Shown here in pieces: positions 42,588 to 49,976 of a stretch of 64,000 nt of DNA (the stretch's first letter is position 1; each line of letters starts with the position of its first letter). A program made the translations under genes and the position numbers. Under the pieces are notes generated by a model that was given only the letters and a program-made list of their open reading frames with translations, was not told the DNA's origin and did no database searches. The stretch spans positions 1 to 64,000 of the forward strand of contig CADEFN010000003.1 of NCBI GenBank assembly GCA_902826615.1, read 5' to 3'. This DNA is from an uncultured Gemmatimonadota bacterium (GTDB lineage Bacteria; Gemmatimonadota; Gemmatimonadetes; Gemmatimonadales; Gemmatimonadaceae).

Positions 42588-43777
42588 GCGCGCTCTATCT
42601 CTACGACGACGCCGCGGCGCGAGTTTTCGAGCCGTTCAGCCTGTCGCGGCCAGCAGGTGAACTTCGCGCCGGAGCGGAACTGATCAGGCGTCGGTGGGAA
42701 GCAGCGTTAGGCATGCCGGTGAGTGGATACCTCACCGCTCCACACCTCCACAACTTCACCGAACTCGATGCACCAACGGCTGCCGTGCCGCTGGTGCTCG
42801 CGGCCGGCAGTATCGTGGCAAATGCGCGCTGCGCCCCCACACTCGGACGAGTGGCTGACGGCCAGGCCTGGCGCTGTCACGATCGATGGGCTGCCGTGCG
42901 CCTCACGGGTCCAGTGCCACTCGAGCACTTTGCCGGTGGAGCCCACTCCCTCGAGAGCCTCTCCCCGCAAACAGCGGCCGTCACCATGGATGGCTGGTGG
43001 ATCGACCATGTGTGGGATCTGCTGCGCCATCTCCCGGAGATGCTTGCGCGAGACATCCGCGCCCTTGCCACCGACATCAGCCCTGTCGCCCCCGACGGGG
43101 TGACGGTCATCGGAGACAAGAGCGCAGTGTTCATCGAGGAGGGGGCCAAACTGGAGCCACTCGTTGTGGTCGACACCACCGGCGGCCCGGTGATGGTGCG
43201 CCGTGGCGCGAGCGTCGCGGCGTTCACCCGACTGGTCGGCCCCTGCTTCATCGGGTTTGAGTCGCACGTGCTCGGCGGACGCGTGACCGGTTGCGCGGTG
43301 GGCGAGGTGTGCCGTGTCCACGGCGAAGTGTCGAACACCATCTTCCTTGGTCACGCCAACAAGGGACACGACGGATTCGTGGGCCACTCGATTCTCGGCC
43401 GATGGTCGAACCTCGGGGCGTCTACTGTGACGAGCAATCTCAAGAACACCTACGGCGCGGTTCAGCTCTGGACCCCCACCGGCCAGCGCGACACCGGGAT
43501 GCAGTTTCTGGGCACGCTGCTCGGCGATCACGCCAAGACGGCGGTGGGGACGCGGCTCATGACGGGCACGGTCGTGGGAACCGCGGCGAACGTGGTGGCC
43601 GATGGTCTTCCCCCCAAGGTGGTGGCGCCCTTTGCGTTTGGCGAGACGGTGTACCGCCTCGACAAGTTTCTCGAGGTCGCCGAACGGGTGATGGGGCGCC
43701 GGCACGTTGCGTTAGGCACGGCGGGGCGCGCGTGGCTCACCGACGTCTATCACGCCCGCTGGGCCAGCGGCGCGTGA
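42584..43777 (+). CDS. GlmU-like sugar nucleotidyltransferase family protein
   Basis: 397 aa. The N-terminus YLYDDAAARVFEPFSLSRPAGELRAG and the C-terminal left-handed beta-helix region (VGPCFIGFESHVLGGRVTGC, SILGRWSNLGASTVTSNLKNTYG, GTRLMTGTVVGTAANV) match the GlmU-like putative sugar nucleotidyltransferase family known from Bacteroidetes. The N-terminal domain lacks the classical LAAGxGTRM loop, so catalytic activity is uncertain. It is translationally linked to manC upstream and the MBL protein downstream. Confidence 0.82.
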   Translation: MSALYLYDDAAARVFEPFSLSRPAGELRAGAELIRRRWEAALGMPVSGYLTAPHLHNFTELDAPTAAVPLVLAAGSIVANARCAPTLGRVADGQAWRCHDRWAAVRLTGPVPLEHFAGGAHSLESLSPQTAAVTMDGWWIDHVWDLLRHLPEMLARDIRALATDISPVAPDGVTVIGDKSAVFIEEGAKLEPLVVVDTTGGPVMVRRGASVAAFTRLVGPCFIGFESHVLGGRVTGCAVGEVCRVHGEVSNTIFLGHANKGHDGFVGHSILGRWSNLGASTVTSNLKNTYGAVQLWTPTGQRDTGMQFLGTLLGDHAKTAVGTRLMTGTVVGTAANVVADGLPPKVVAPFAFGETVYRLDKFLEVAERVMGRRHVALGTAGRAWLTDVYHARWASGA

Positions 43778-44577
43778 TCGTCACGATCCTGGGCAGCGGC
43801 AGCAAGGGAAATGCCCTGGTCATCGAGTGTGAGGACGACCGCATCCTGGTAGACGCCGGGTTCCCCGCCCGTACCCTCGTCAAACGATTGCAAGCTGCAC
43901 GCATCGACCCCAGATCGATCAGTGCGCTCGTGCTGACCCATGAACATGGGGATCACGTCGCCGGCGCACGCGTGGCGGCGAAGCGCTTTGGCTGGACCGT
44001 GTATGCGACCCCCGGCACGATTGCCGGTGTCAGCGGACTGGCTGATGTGGCCCCGGTGCCGATCTCCACGCGAGAATCGCTCCTCCTCGACACCATGCGT
44101 ATCAGCAATGTGCGCATTCCGCACGACGCTACCGAGCCCATTGCCCTCACGGTGGAGAGCCGGTCGTCGGGCGCGCGGTGTGGCATCGCCTACGACATCG
44201 GGCACGTCACCCCAACGCTGCAGGCGGCGTTAGGCGATGTGGACGCACTGATTCTCGAGAGCAACCACGACGCCCACATGCTGCGCACAGGCCCCTACCC
44301 CCGGTCGCTCCAGCGGCGCATCACCGGCGGCAAGGGACACCTCGGAAATGCCGACGCGGCCAAACTTGCCGCAGCGCTTGTCCACCCGGGCCTCCGCTCC
44401 GTGATCCTGGCGCACCTGAGCGCCGAGAACAACACCCCCGAGGTCGCCCGCCGGGCGGTTGGCACTGAACTGCGGCGCGCGGCCTACAAGGGAGCACTCG
44501 ATGTCGCCCCGCAGGACACCGTCACGCGCTTCACCGTGACCCGCACCACACGCGTGCAACAGATCGACCTCTTCTAG
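43774..44577 (+). CDS. Metallo-beta-lactamase-fold hydrolase, YycJ/WalJ type
   Basis: 267 aa from a GTG that overlaps the upstream stop (GTGA). VTILGSGSKGNALVIE, LVDAGFPARTL, the zinc motif THEHGDHVAG and LILESNHDAHML are typical of YycJ-like MBL proteins, which have been linked to DNA double-strand-break repair and cell-wall signalling. Its last 4 bp overlap the convergent CgeB-like gene. Confidence 0.88.
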   Translation: MIVTILGSGSKGNALVIECEDDRILVDAGFPARTLVKRLQAARIDPRSISALVLTHEHGDHVAGARVAAKRFGWTVYATPGTIAGVSGLADVAPVPISTRESLLLDTMRISNVRIPHDATEPIALTVESRSSGARCGIAYDIGHVTPTLQAALGDVDALILESNHDAHMLRTGPYPRSLQRRITGGKGHLGNADAAKLAAALVHPGLRSVILAHLSAENNTPEVARRAVGTELRRAAYKGALDVAPQDTVTRFTVTRTTRVQQIDLF

Positions 44578-45545
44578 TTTCCACCGAGGGGGTTCACCCA
44601 GGCACGCCGCTCCAGCAGGAAGGGAAGTCTGGCATCATACGTGTGATGCTCGCGCACAAAGGCTTCCCCGGTGCGTCTCACACGCGCCAGCAAGGCCGTG
44701 TCTCCCCGAAGCGCCTTCATGCGAGCAATGCAGTCCGCCTCATCGCGATACCAGAAGCAATGCTCGGCGTCGCGCAGCAGGCCATCGAGCCCCGGCGCGC
44801 TGGGGCCGAGGTAGAGTCCACCCGCGAGGATCACCATCCACATCCGATCGGACGCGTAGGTCGTTGCGCCTTCGGCGCGGGCTGGAAGAATTCCGAGCGT
44901 GAAATCCGCACTCGAACAGGCCGCAGAGAAGGTGGGACCCATTACCTCACCGCCGTTCCACTGCAGTTTGTCTCGCCAGGGGCCCCAGCCTGGCCCATAA
45001 ACCCTGGTCGGAACATGACGCGCGACTTCGACGAGCAACTCGGCCCGTGTGGGGTCGTACCCTGCCCCGATGAATGCCGCCGTTGCCTTGAGCGCGGGGT
45101 CGGGCGGCACAGGCACGATCTCCCGGGCCCCGGCTGCGGGGAGGAAGGCCGCCGGTAGACCGTGCGCCCTCCATTCATCCACAAAGCCCGACACAAAAAA
45201 CACCTCACTCAAGCGTCCTATGGTCGCGATGTGTGCGATGTCGGGTCGGTCGAGATCGCGGTGCCACTGCGGGTCGTGGTACCACATCGCGTTGGGCCGA
45301 TTGTGAATGATTTCGGCAACGGTCTGCGGTGTCAGCCTGAGGCACTTGGAGAGGAAGACAAAATCGGGCCGAAAACGGCGTGCGGCGCGAAGTGCCCTGG
45401 CCTGCGTCAGGCGATGCCCGAAGAGTCGAGCCGAGCGCCGGTCATCAAATAGCAGGGTCTCGTGCCCTGCCCGTTCGAGCCCTCGCTGGATTGCCGCCTC
45501 CATCCGCCACGGATTGCGGGCGCCGATCAGCAAAACACGTGGCAT
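44574..45545 (-). CDS. CgeB-like glycosyltransferase family protein
   Basis: 323 aa from ATG at 45545; nearby GTG codons are alternatives. VLLIGARNPWRMEAAIQRGLERAG, the middle YDPTRAELLVEVA with VYGPGWGPW, and the C-terminal YASDRMWMVILAGGLYLGP with LARVRRTGEAFVREHHTYDARL fit the CgeB/glycosyltransferase-1-like (GT-B) pattern. The sugar donor and acceptor are unknown. The gene is a lone minus-strand gene between two plus-strand runs. Confidence 0.72.
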   Translation of the reverse strand: MPRVLLIGARNPWRMEAAIQRGLERAGHETLLFDDRRSARLFGHRLTQARALRAARRFRPDFVFLSKCLRLTPQTVAEIIHNRPNAMWYHDPQWHRDLDRPDIAHIATIGRLSEVFFVSGFVDEWRAHGLPAAFLPAAGAREIVPVPPDPALKATAAFIGAGYDPTRAELLVEVARHVPTRVYGPGWGPWRDKLQWNGGEVMGPTFSAACSSADFTLGILPARAEGATTYASDRMWMVILAGGLYLGPSAPGLDGLLRDAEHCFWYRDEADCIARMKALRGDTALLARVRRTGEAFVREHHTYDARLPFLLERRAWVNPLGGN

Positions 45546-45660
45546 TCGCGGGGAGGCTGTCACGACTCCCAAGGTGACGCATTCCGAGGCGGGGAGGAAG
45601 GTGTATGGACAACAGGGATCGCGAAAGAAATCCGACGGAACATGGCGCACTTTTCTTTCG

Positions 45661-45689
45661 TTGTCGTTGTGACGCCGCTCGCATAGGAT
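45661..45689 (+). promoter_or_regulatory. Candidate promoter of the inorganic-carbon cluster
   Basis: TTGTCG (45661-45666), a 17-nt spacer and TAGGAT (45684-45689), about 80 nt upstream of the first SulP start. Both boxes match only four of six consensus bases, so this is tentative. The rest of 45546-45770 shows no gene. Confidence 0.4.
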
Positions 45690-45770
45690 GTGAGTCCGAA
45701 AGGTTGGGTTACCATACGCAAAAAAATGTTCGCCCAACTGCGGTAGATCGACCTCCCCAAGTCGAGCGCC

Positions 45771-47441
45771 ATGACAGACATAGCAGAGTCCGATACCGAA
45801 GAAGCCGAGCGCAGCACGCCCGGCAATTTCTTTCCAAGAATCCCGACGCAGACCGCGTACACACCCGCGCCGGTCACGGGGCCCGAGCCGCACCACAAGG
45901 ACGAGGCCTTCTCGACGTCGTGGAAAAGCGACCTCCCAGCCTCGGTCGTTGTGTTCCTCGTGGCGGTCCCGTTGTGTCTCGGGATTGCACTAGCGAGCGC
46001 TGCGCCCCTTTTCTCGGGTATCATCGCCGGCGTTGTTGGTGGCCTGGTGGTTGGCGCCTTGAGTGGATCGGCGCTCATGGTCAGCGGACCGGCAGCAGGT
46101 CTGACGGCGATCGTCGTGACCGCCATCGGCGCGCTCGGGTCGTTCCGCGCCTTTCTGGCTGCCGTCGTTGTTGCCGGCGTGCTGCAGATCGCGTTAGGCC
46201 TGGCCGGCGCCGGCATCGTGGGGTACTACTTTCCCTCCGCCGTGATCAAGGGCATGCTGGCCGCGATCGGCCTCATCCTGATTCTCAAGCAGGTGCCACA
46301 CGCGGTGGGGTACGACGCCGACTTCGAGGGCGACGAGTCATTTCTCCAGGCCAACAACGAAAACACGTTCTCGGGCCTGACACAGGCGTTCAATCGCATG
46401 GAGACGGGCGCGGTGGTGATCAGTCTGGCGGCGCTGCTTATCCTCATCATCTGGGACCAGACCCGGCTCAAGAAGATGAAGCTGCTGCCCGGACCACTCG
46501 CGGCCGTGGCCCTGGGGGTCGGCATGAATTTCCTCTTTGGTATTGCCGCACCCGGCTTGCAGCTCCAGGCAGAGCACCTCGTGGCACTGCCGATTCCGGA
46601 CTCTCTCGCGGGCTTCGCCGGGCTGCTCACTTCGCCCGACTGGTCCGCGCTGGGGCGGCCGGAGACGTGGCGCATCGCGCTGACGCTGGCCGTGGTTGCA
46701 TCGCTCGAGACCTTGCTCTCCCTCGAGGCCACCGACCGGATGGACCCCTACAAGCGAGAGGCGCCAACCAACCGCGAGCTGATGGCACAGGGTACCGGCA
46801 ACATCGTCTCGGGGGTCCTCGGCGGCCTGCCGGTCACCGGAGTGATTGTGCGGAGTGCCGCCAACGTCGATGCGGGCGCGCGCACCAAGGCGTCAGCCAT
46901 TCTCCACGGCGTGTTGCTCCTCCTCGCGGTGCTCCTGATCCCGGCCTTTCTCAACAGCATCCCACTCGCTTCACTCGCCGCCATCCTCATCTACACCGGT
47001 TTCAAGCTGGCGCATCCCAGGCTGGTGAAACACGCATACGCGCAGGGCTGGTACCAGTTCCTCCCCTTTGTCATCACCGTCGTCGCCATCCTGCTCACTG
47101 ACCTGCTGGTCGGCATAGGGGTTGGCCTCGCCTTCGGTTTCTTCTTCATTCTGGTCGATCAGTTCCGCGCTCCCTGCTACACAGTGGTGAGCCCACACGG
47201 AAGCGTGCTCACAAGGCTGCGATTGCACGACCACGTCTCGTTCCTCAACAAGGCAACCCTGACCCGGGCCCTCGAGGGACTGCCGAGTGGTGCGCGCGTG
47301 GAGATCGACGGCACACACTGCGAGCGTATTGATCATGACGTCCTCGAGTTCATTGCAGACTTTCGCGAGACCGCAAAACTCCGCGGCATAGATTTCCGGC
47401 TCGTCGGGATCAGCGCCGGAGCCACCTCCCCTTCCCACTAA
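45771..47441 (+). CDS. SulP-family anion transporter (probable bicarbonate transporter), copy 1
   Basis: 556 aa. Ten or more membrane helices follow a 50-residue acidic N-terminus. The SulP motif is ASVVVFLVAVPLCLGIALASAAPLFSGI, read in part, followed by LMVSGPAAGLTAIV and SLEATDRMDPYKREAPTNREL. A reduced STAS-like domain forms the C-terminus (VEIDGTHCERIDHDVLEFI). SulP proteins move sulfate, bicarbonate or other anions. A carbonic anhydrase gene follows 9 nt later, and this favours bicarbonate. Confidence 0.9.
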   Translation: MTDIAESDTEEAERSTPGNFFPRIPTQTAYTPAPVTGPEPHHKDEAFSTSWKSDLPASVVVFLVAVPLCLGIALASAAPLFSGIIAGVVGGLVVGALSGSALMVSGPAAGLTAIVVTAIGALGSFRAFLAAVVVAGVLQIALGLAGAGIVGYYFPSAVIKGMLAAIGLILILKQVPHAVGYDADFEGDESFLQANNENTFSGLTQAFNRMETGAVVISLAALLILIIWDQTRLKKMKLLPGPLAAVALGVGMNFLFGIAAPGLQLQAEHLVALPIPDSLAGFAGLLTSPDWSALGRPETWRIALTLAVVASLETLLSLEATDRMDPYKREAPTNRELMAQGTGNIVSGVLGGLPVTGVIVRSAANVDAGARTKASAILHGVLLLLAVLLIPAFLNSIPLASLAAILIYTGFKLAHPRLVKHAYAQGWYQFLPFVITVVAILLTDLLVGIGVGLAFGFFFILVDQFRAPCYTVVSPHGSVLTRLRLHDHVSFLNKATLTRALEGLPSGARVEIDGTHCERIDHDVLEFIADFRETAKLRGIDFRLVGISAGATSPSH

Positions 47442-47450
47442 AGACTCCCC

Positions 47451-48098
47451 GTGGAGAATCTCCGCCGTCTCTTCGCCAATAACCGCCAGTTCGTCGACGA
47501 AGCGCTCCAGTCAGATCCCGATTTCTTCAAACGCCGAGCCGGCAAACAGGAACCGCATTTCCTGCTCATCGGATGCGCCGACAGCCGCGTCCCGGTCGAA
47601 CTGCTGACAGGTGCTGCGCCAGGCGAAATGTTCGTCCATCGGAACATCGCCAATCAGGTTTTCCCGAGTGACCTCAACCTGCTCAGTGTGTTGCAGTACG
47701 CGGTCGAGGTGCTGGATGTGGAGCACGTGATCGTCTGCGGGCACCTGCAGTGCGGCGGCGTGAAGGCCGCCATGGGCACGGAGTCGTACGGGCTCGTGGA
47801 CAACTGGCTCGCCGGTATCCGCGAGGTCTATCGCCGTCACTCCGCAGAACTGGGCGCATACGCTACCGAGGAAGAGCGCTTCAACCGCCTGGTCGAGCTC
47901 AACGTGTTACGCCAGGTCTACCAGCTGTCGAGAACGCCGGTGGTGCAGAACGCATGGAAGCGAGGGCGGCGTCCGATGCTGCACGGCATGGTGTACGACA
48001 TCAAGGACGGCCTGCTGAGGGAACTCGTGCTCCAGGTCGACAATGACGAAAAGGTGCAGGCACTCCTGGAAGCGGACCGACGCGGCGTCGGGTACTGA
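47451..48098 (+). CDS. Beta-carbonic anhydrase
   Basis: 215 aa from a GTG. Zinc ligands are Cys42, His98 and Cys101 (IGCADSRVP; VCGHLQCGGV), with the Asp44-Arg46 dyad also present. It interconverts CO2 and bicarbonate, in the cytoplasm as no signal peptide is seen. It sits between two SulP transporters, an arrangement known from other bacteria as a bicarbonate-uptake pair. Confidence 0.96.
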   Translation: MENLRRLFANNRQFVDEALQSDPDFFKRRAGKQEPHFLLIGCADSRVPVELLTGAAPGEMFVHRNIANQVFPSDLNLLSVLQYAVEVLDVEHVIVCGHLQCGGVKAAMGTESYGLVDNWLAGIREVYRRHSAELGAYATEEERFNRLVELNVLRQVYQLSRTPVVQNAWKRGRRPMLHGMVYDIKDGLLRELVLQVDNDEKVQALLEADRRGVGY

Positions 48099-48386
48099 CC
48101 TGCAAGTCGAGGTGACGCACGGCCGCCAGACTGGAGTGGCGCCGTGTGCACTCGGCCGTTCCTGAGCTACGCCCGGCTCTGCCCTCCTGTTCGCCGGTGA
48201 TCCCGTGGCGACAGGGCGGCCAATCAATCGGTTTTTTGATGCGATTCGGATGACAAACGTGCAGTTGTCGTCCCCCTCCGCGAGGCCTACCTTCGGAGAA
48301 ATGCCACCTTTCGCTTTGAAATACCTAGAAAAAGCGTATGGATTCGCTGGGTCTGCCGGCGACCCCATCCTTTCTGCGACCGCTGC
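48099..48386 (+). other. Intergenic region upstream of the second SulP gene
   Basis: About 290 nt without a supportable gene. It contains an AT-richer patch, TTGAAATACCTAGAAAAAG at 48316-48334, that could hold a promoter, but no box pair with good spacing was found. A short open frame (48205-48390) overlaps the second SulP start and has no recognisable content. Confidence 0.5.
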
Positions 48387-49976
48387 ATGACCGCCGACAG
48401 CACACGGGCCCGGGAAGCGCAGGTCGAGGGCCTCGACACCGCCAGCGCCAATTGGACGCCGCCGTTTCGCGAGGCATGGAAATCCGACGTCGGCGCCAGC
48501 GTCGTCGTCTTCCTCGTCGCCCTTCCGCTCTGTCTCGGTGTGGCCCTTGCCTCGGGGGCTCCGCTGTTTGCCGGGATCGTCACCGGAGTGATTGGTGGCC
48601 TCGTTGTCGGCTTCGCATCCGGATCGCACTTGATGGTCAGCGGTCCAGCTGCCGGACTGACGGCCATTGTGCTCTCAGCGATCACAGCACTTGGCTCCTT
48701 TGAGGCTTTCCTTGTTGCCGTCTTCCTCGGTGGCCTGATGCAGGTGGCCCTCGGGTTCCTGAGGGCCGGCGTCATCGGATACTACTTTCCCAACGCTGTC
48801 ATCCGCGGGATGCTCGGTGGCATCGGCATCATCATCATTATGAAGCAGCTCCCGCATGCCCTGGGTAACGCTCCAGCCCCCGGGACGACTGCTTCAGGCT
48901 TCCTCGGAATGAGCGGCGCTCCACACACGGGTGCCCTGCTCCTTGGCTCCCTGGCCATGGGGATCCTGATCCTCTGGGACCAGCCTTTCATGAAGCGGTT
49001 GGCCATCGTTCCGGGTGCCCTTGTCGCCGTGGTCGCCGGTGTCGTCCTGAACAGCGTGTTCAGCAATTCGGGTTCCGCGTTCGCGTTAGGCACCGATCGC
49101 CTCGTTGGACTCCCGATCATCGGGTCGGGGGCCGATCTTGCCGCCGCGCTGAGCGCTCCCGACTGGTCGGTGCTCGCCACCCCAGCCATTTGGTCGACCG
49201 CGGTCACCATCGCCATCATCGCCTCACTCGAAACGTTGCTCAGTCTCGAAGCGACCGATCGGATGGATCCACTCAAGCGCGAGGCACCGGCCAACCGTGA
49301 GCTCGTGGCACAGGGCATCGGCAACGCGCTGTGCGGGCTGGCCGGCGGACTGCCGATGACGGGCGTGATCGTGCGCAGTTCTGCGAACGTCTACGCGGGG
49401 GCAAAAACCAAGGCGTCTGCCATCCTCCACGGAGTCCTGCTCGCCGCCGCCGTACTCGCGATTCCCGGGCTGCTCAACCGGATTCCGCTTGCCGTTCTCG
49501 CGGCCATCCTTATTTACACCGGCTTCAAACTCGCCCATCCCAGGAACCTCGTCTATTTCCTCAAGAAGGGGTTCCACCAGTGGCTCCCCTTTGTGATCAC
49601 CACCGGTGCCATTCTGCTGACGGACCTGCTGGTTGGCATTTCCGTTGGGCTCGCGGCGAGTGTGGTGTTCATCCTGCTGGAGCACCTGCGATCGCCGAGT
49701 TACACCGTGGCGGAGTCCAAGGACTCGCCGGTCACATACCTCCGGCTCAACGAACACCTCACGTTTCTCTCGAAGGCCAACCTCTCCACCGGACTCCAGA
49801 AGTTTCCCCCCGGTTCCGAGATCGTGATCGACGGAACTGCCGTCAAACGCATTGATCACGATGTGGCCGAAGTGCTTCGTGAGTTCCACCAGTCTGCACC
49901 ATCTCGCCGGATTGGCGTGCGGCTCGTCGGTCTCGAGGGCCTGATCAAGAGTGGTGGGGACGGCCTGGCCCATTGA
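48387..49976 (+). CDS. SulP-family anion transporter (probable bicarbonate transporter), copy 2
   Basis: 529 aa. It is very similar to copy 1 across the membrane domain: FLVALPLCLGVALASGAPLF, LMVSGPAAGLTAIVLSAI, SLEATDRMDPLKREAPANREL and LIYTGFKLAHPRN. A short STAS-like C-terminus is present (IVIDGTAVKRIDHDVAEVL). The two copies look like an old tandem duplication around the carbonic anhydrase gene. Its stop overlaps the TTG start of dabA (TTGA). Confidence 0.9.
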   Translation: MTADSTRAREAQVEGLDTASANWTPPFREAWKSDVGASVVVFLVALPLCLGVALASGAPLFAGIVTGVIGGLVVGFASGSHLMVSGPAAGLTAIVLSAITALGSFEAFLVAVFLGGLMQVALGFLRAGVIGYYFPNAVIRGMLGGIGIIIIMKQLPHALGNAPAPGTTASGFLGMSGAPHTGALLLGSLAMGILILWDQPFMKRLAIVPGALVAVVAGVVLNSVFSNSGSAFALGTDRLVGLPIIGSGADLAAALSAPDWSVLATPAIWSTAVTIAIIASLETLLSLEATDRMDPLKREAPANRELVAQGIGNALCGLAGGLPMTGVIVRSSANVYAGAKTKASAILHGVLLAAAVLAIPGLLNRIPLAVLAAILIYTGFKLAHPRNLVYFLKKGFHQWLPFVITTGAILLTDLLVGISVGLAASVVFILLEHLRSPSYTVAESKDSPVTYLRLNEHLTFLSKANLSTGLQKFPPGSEIVIDGTAVKRIDHDVAEVLREFHQSAPSRRIGVRLVGLEGLIKSGGDGLAH

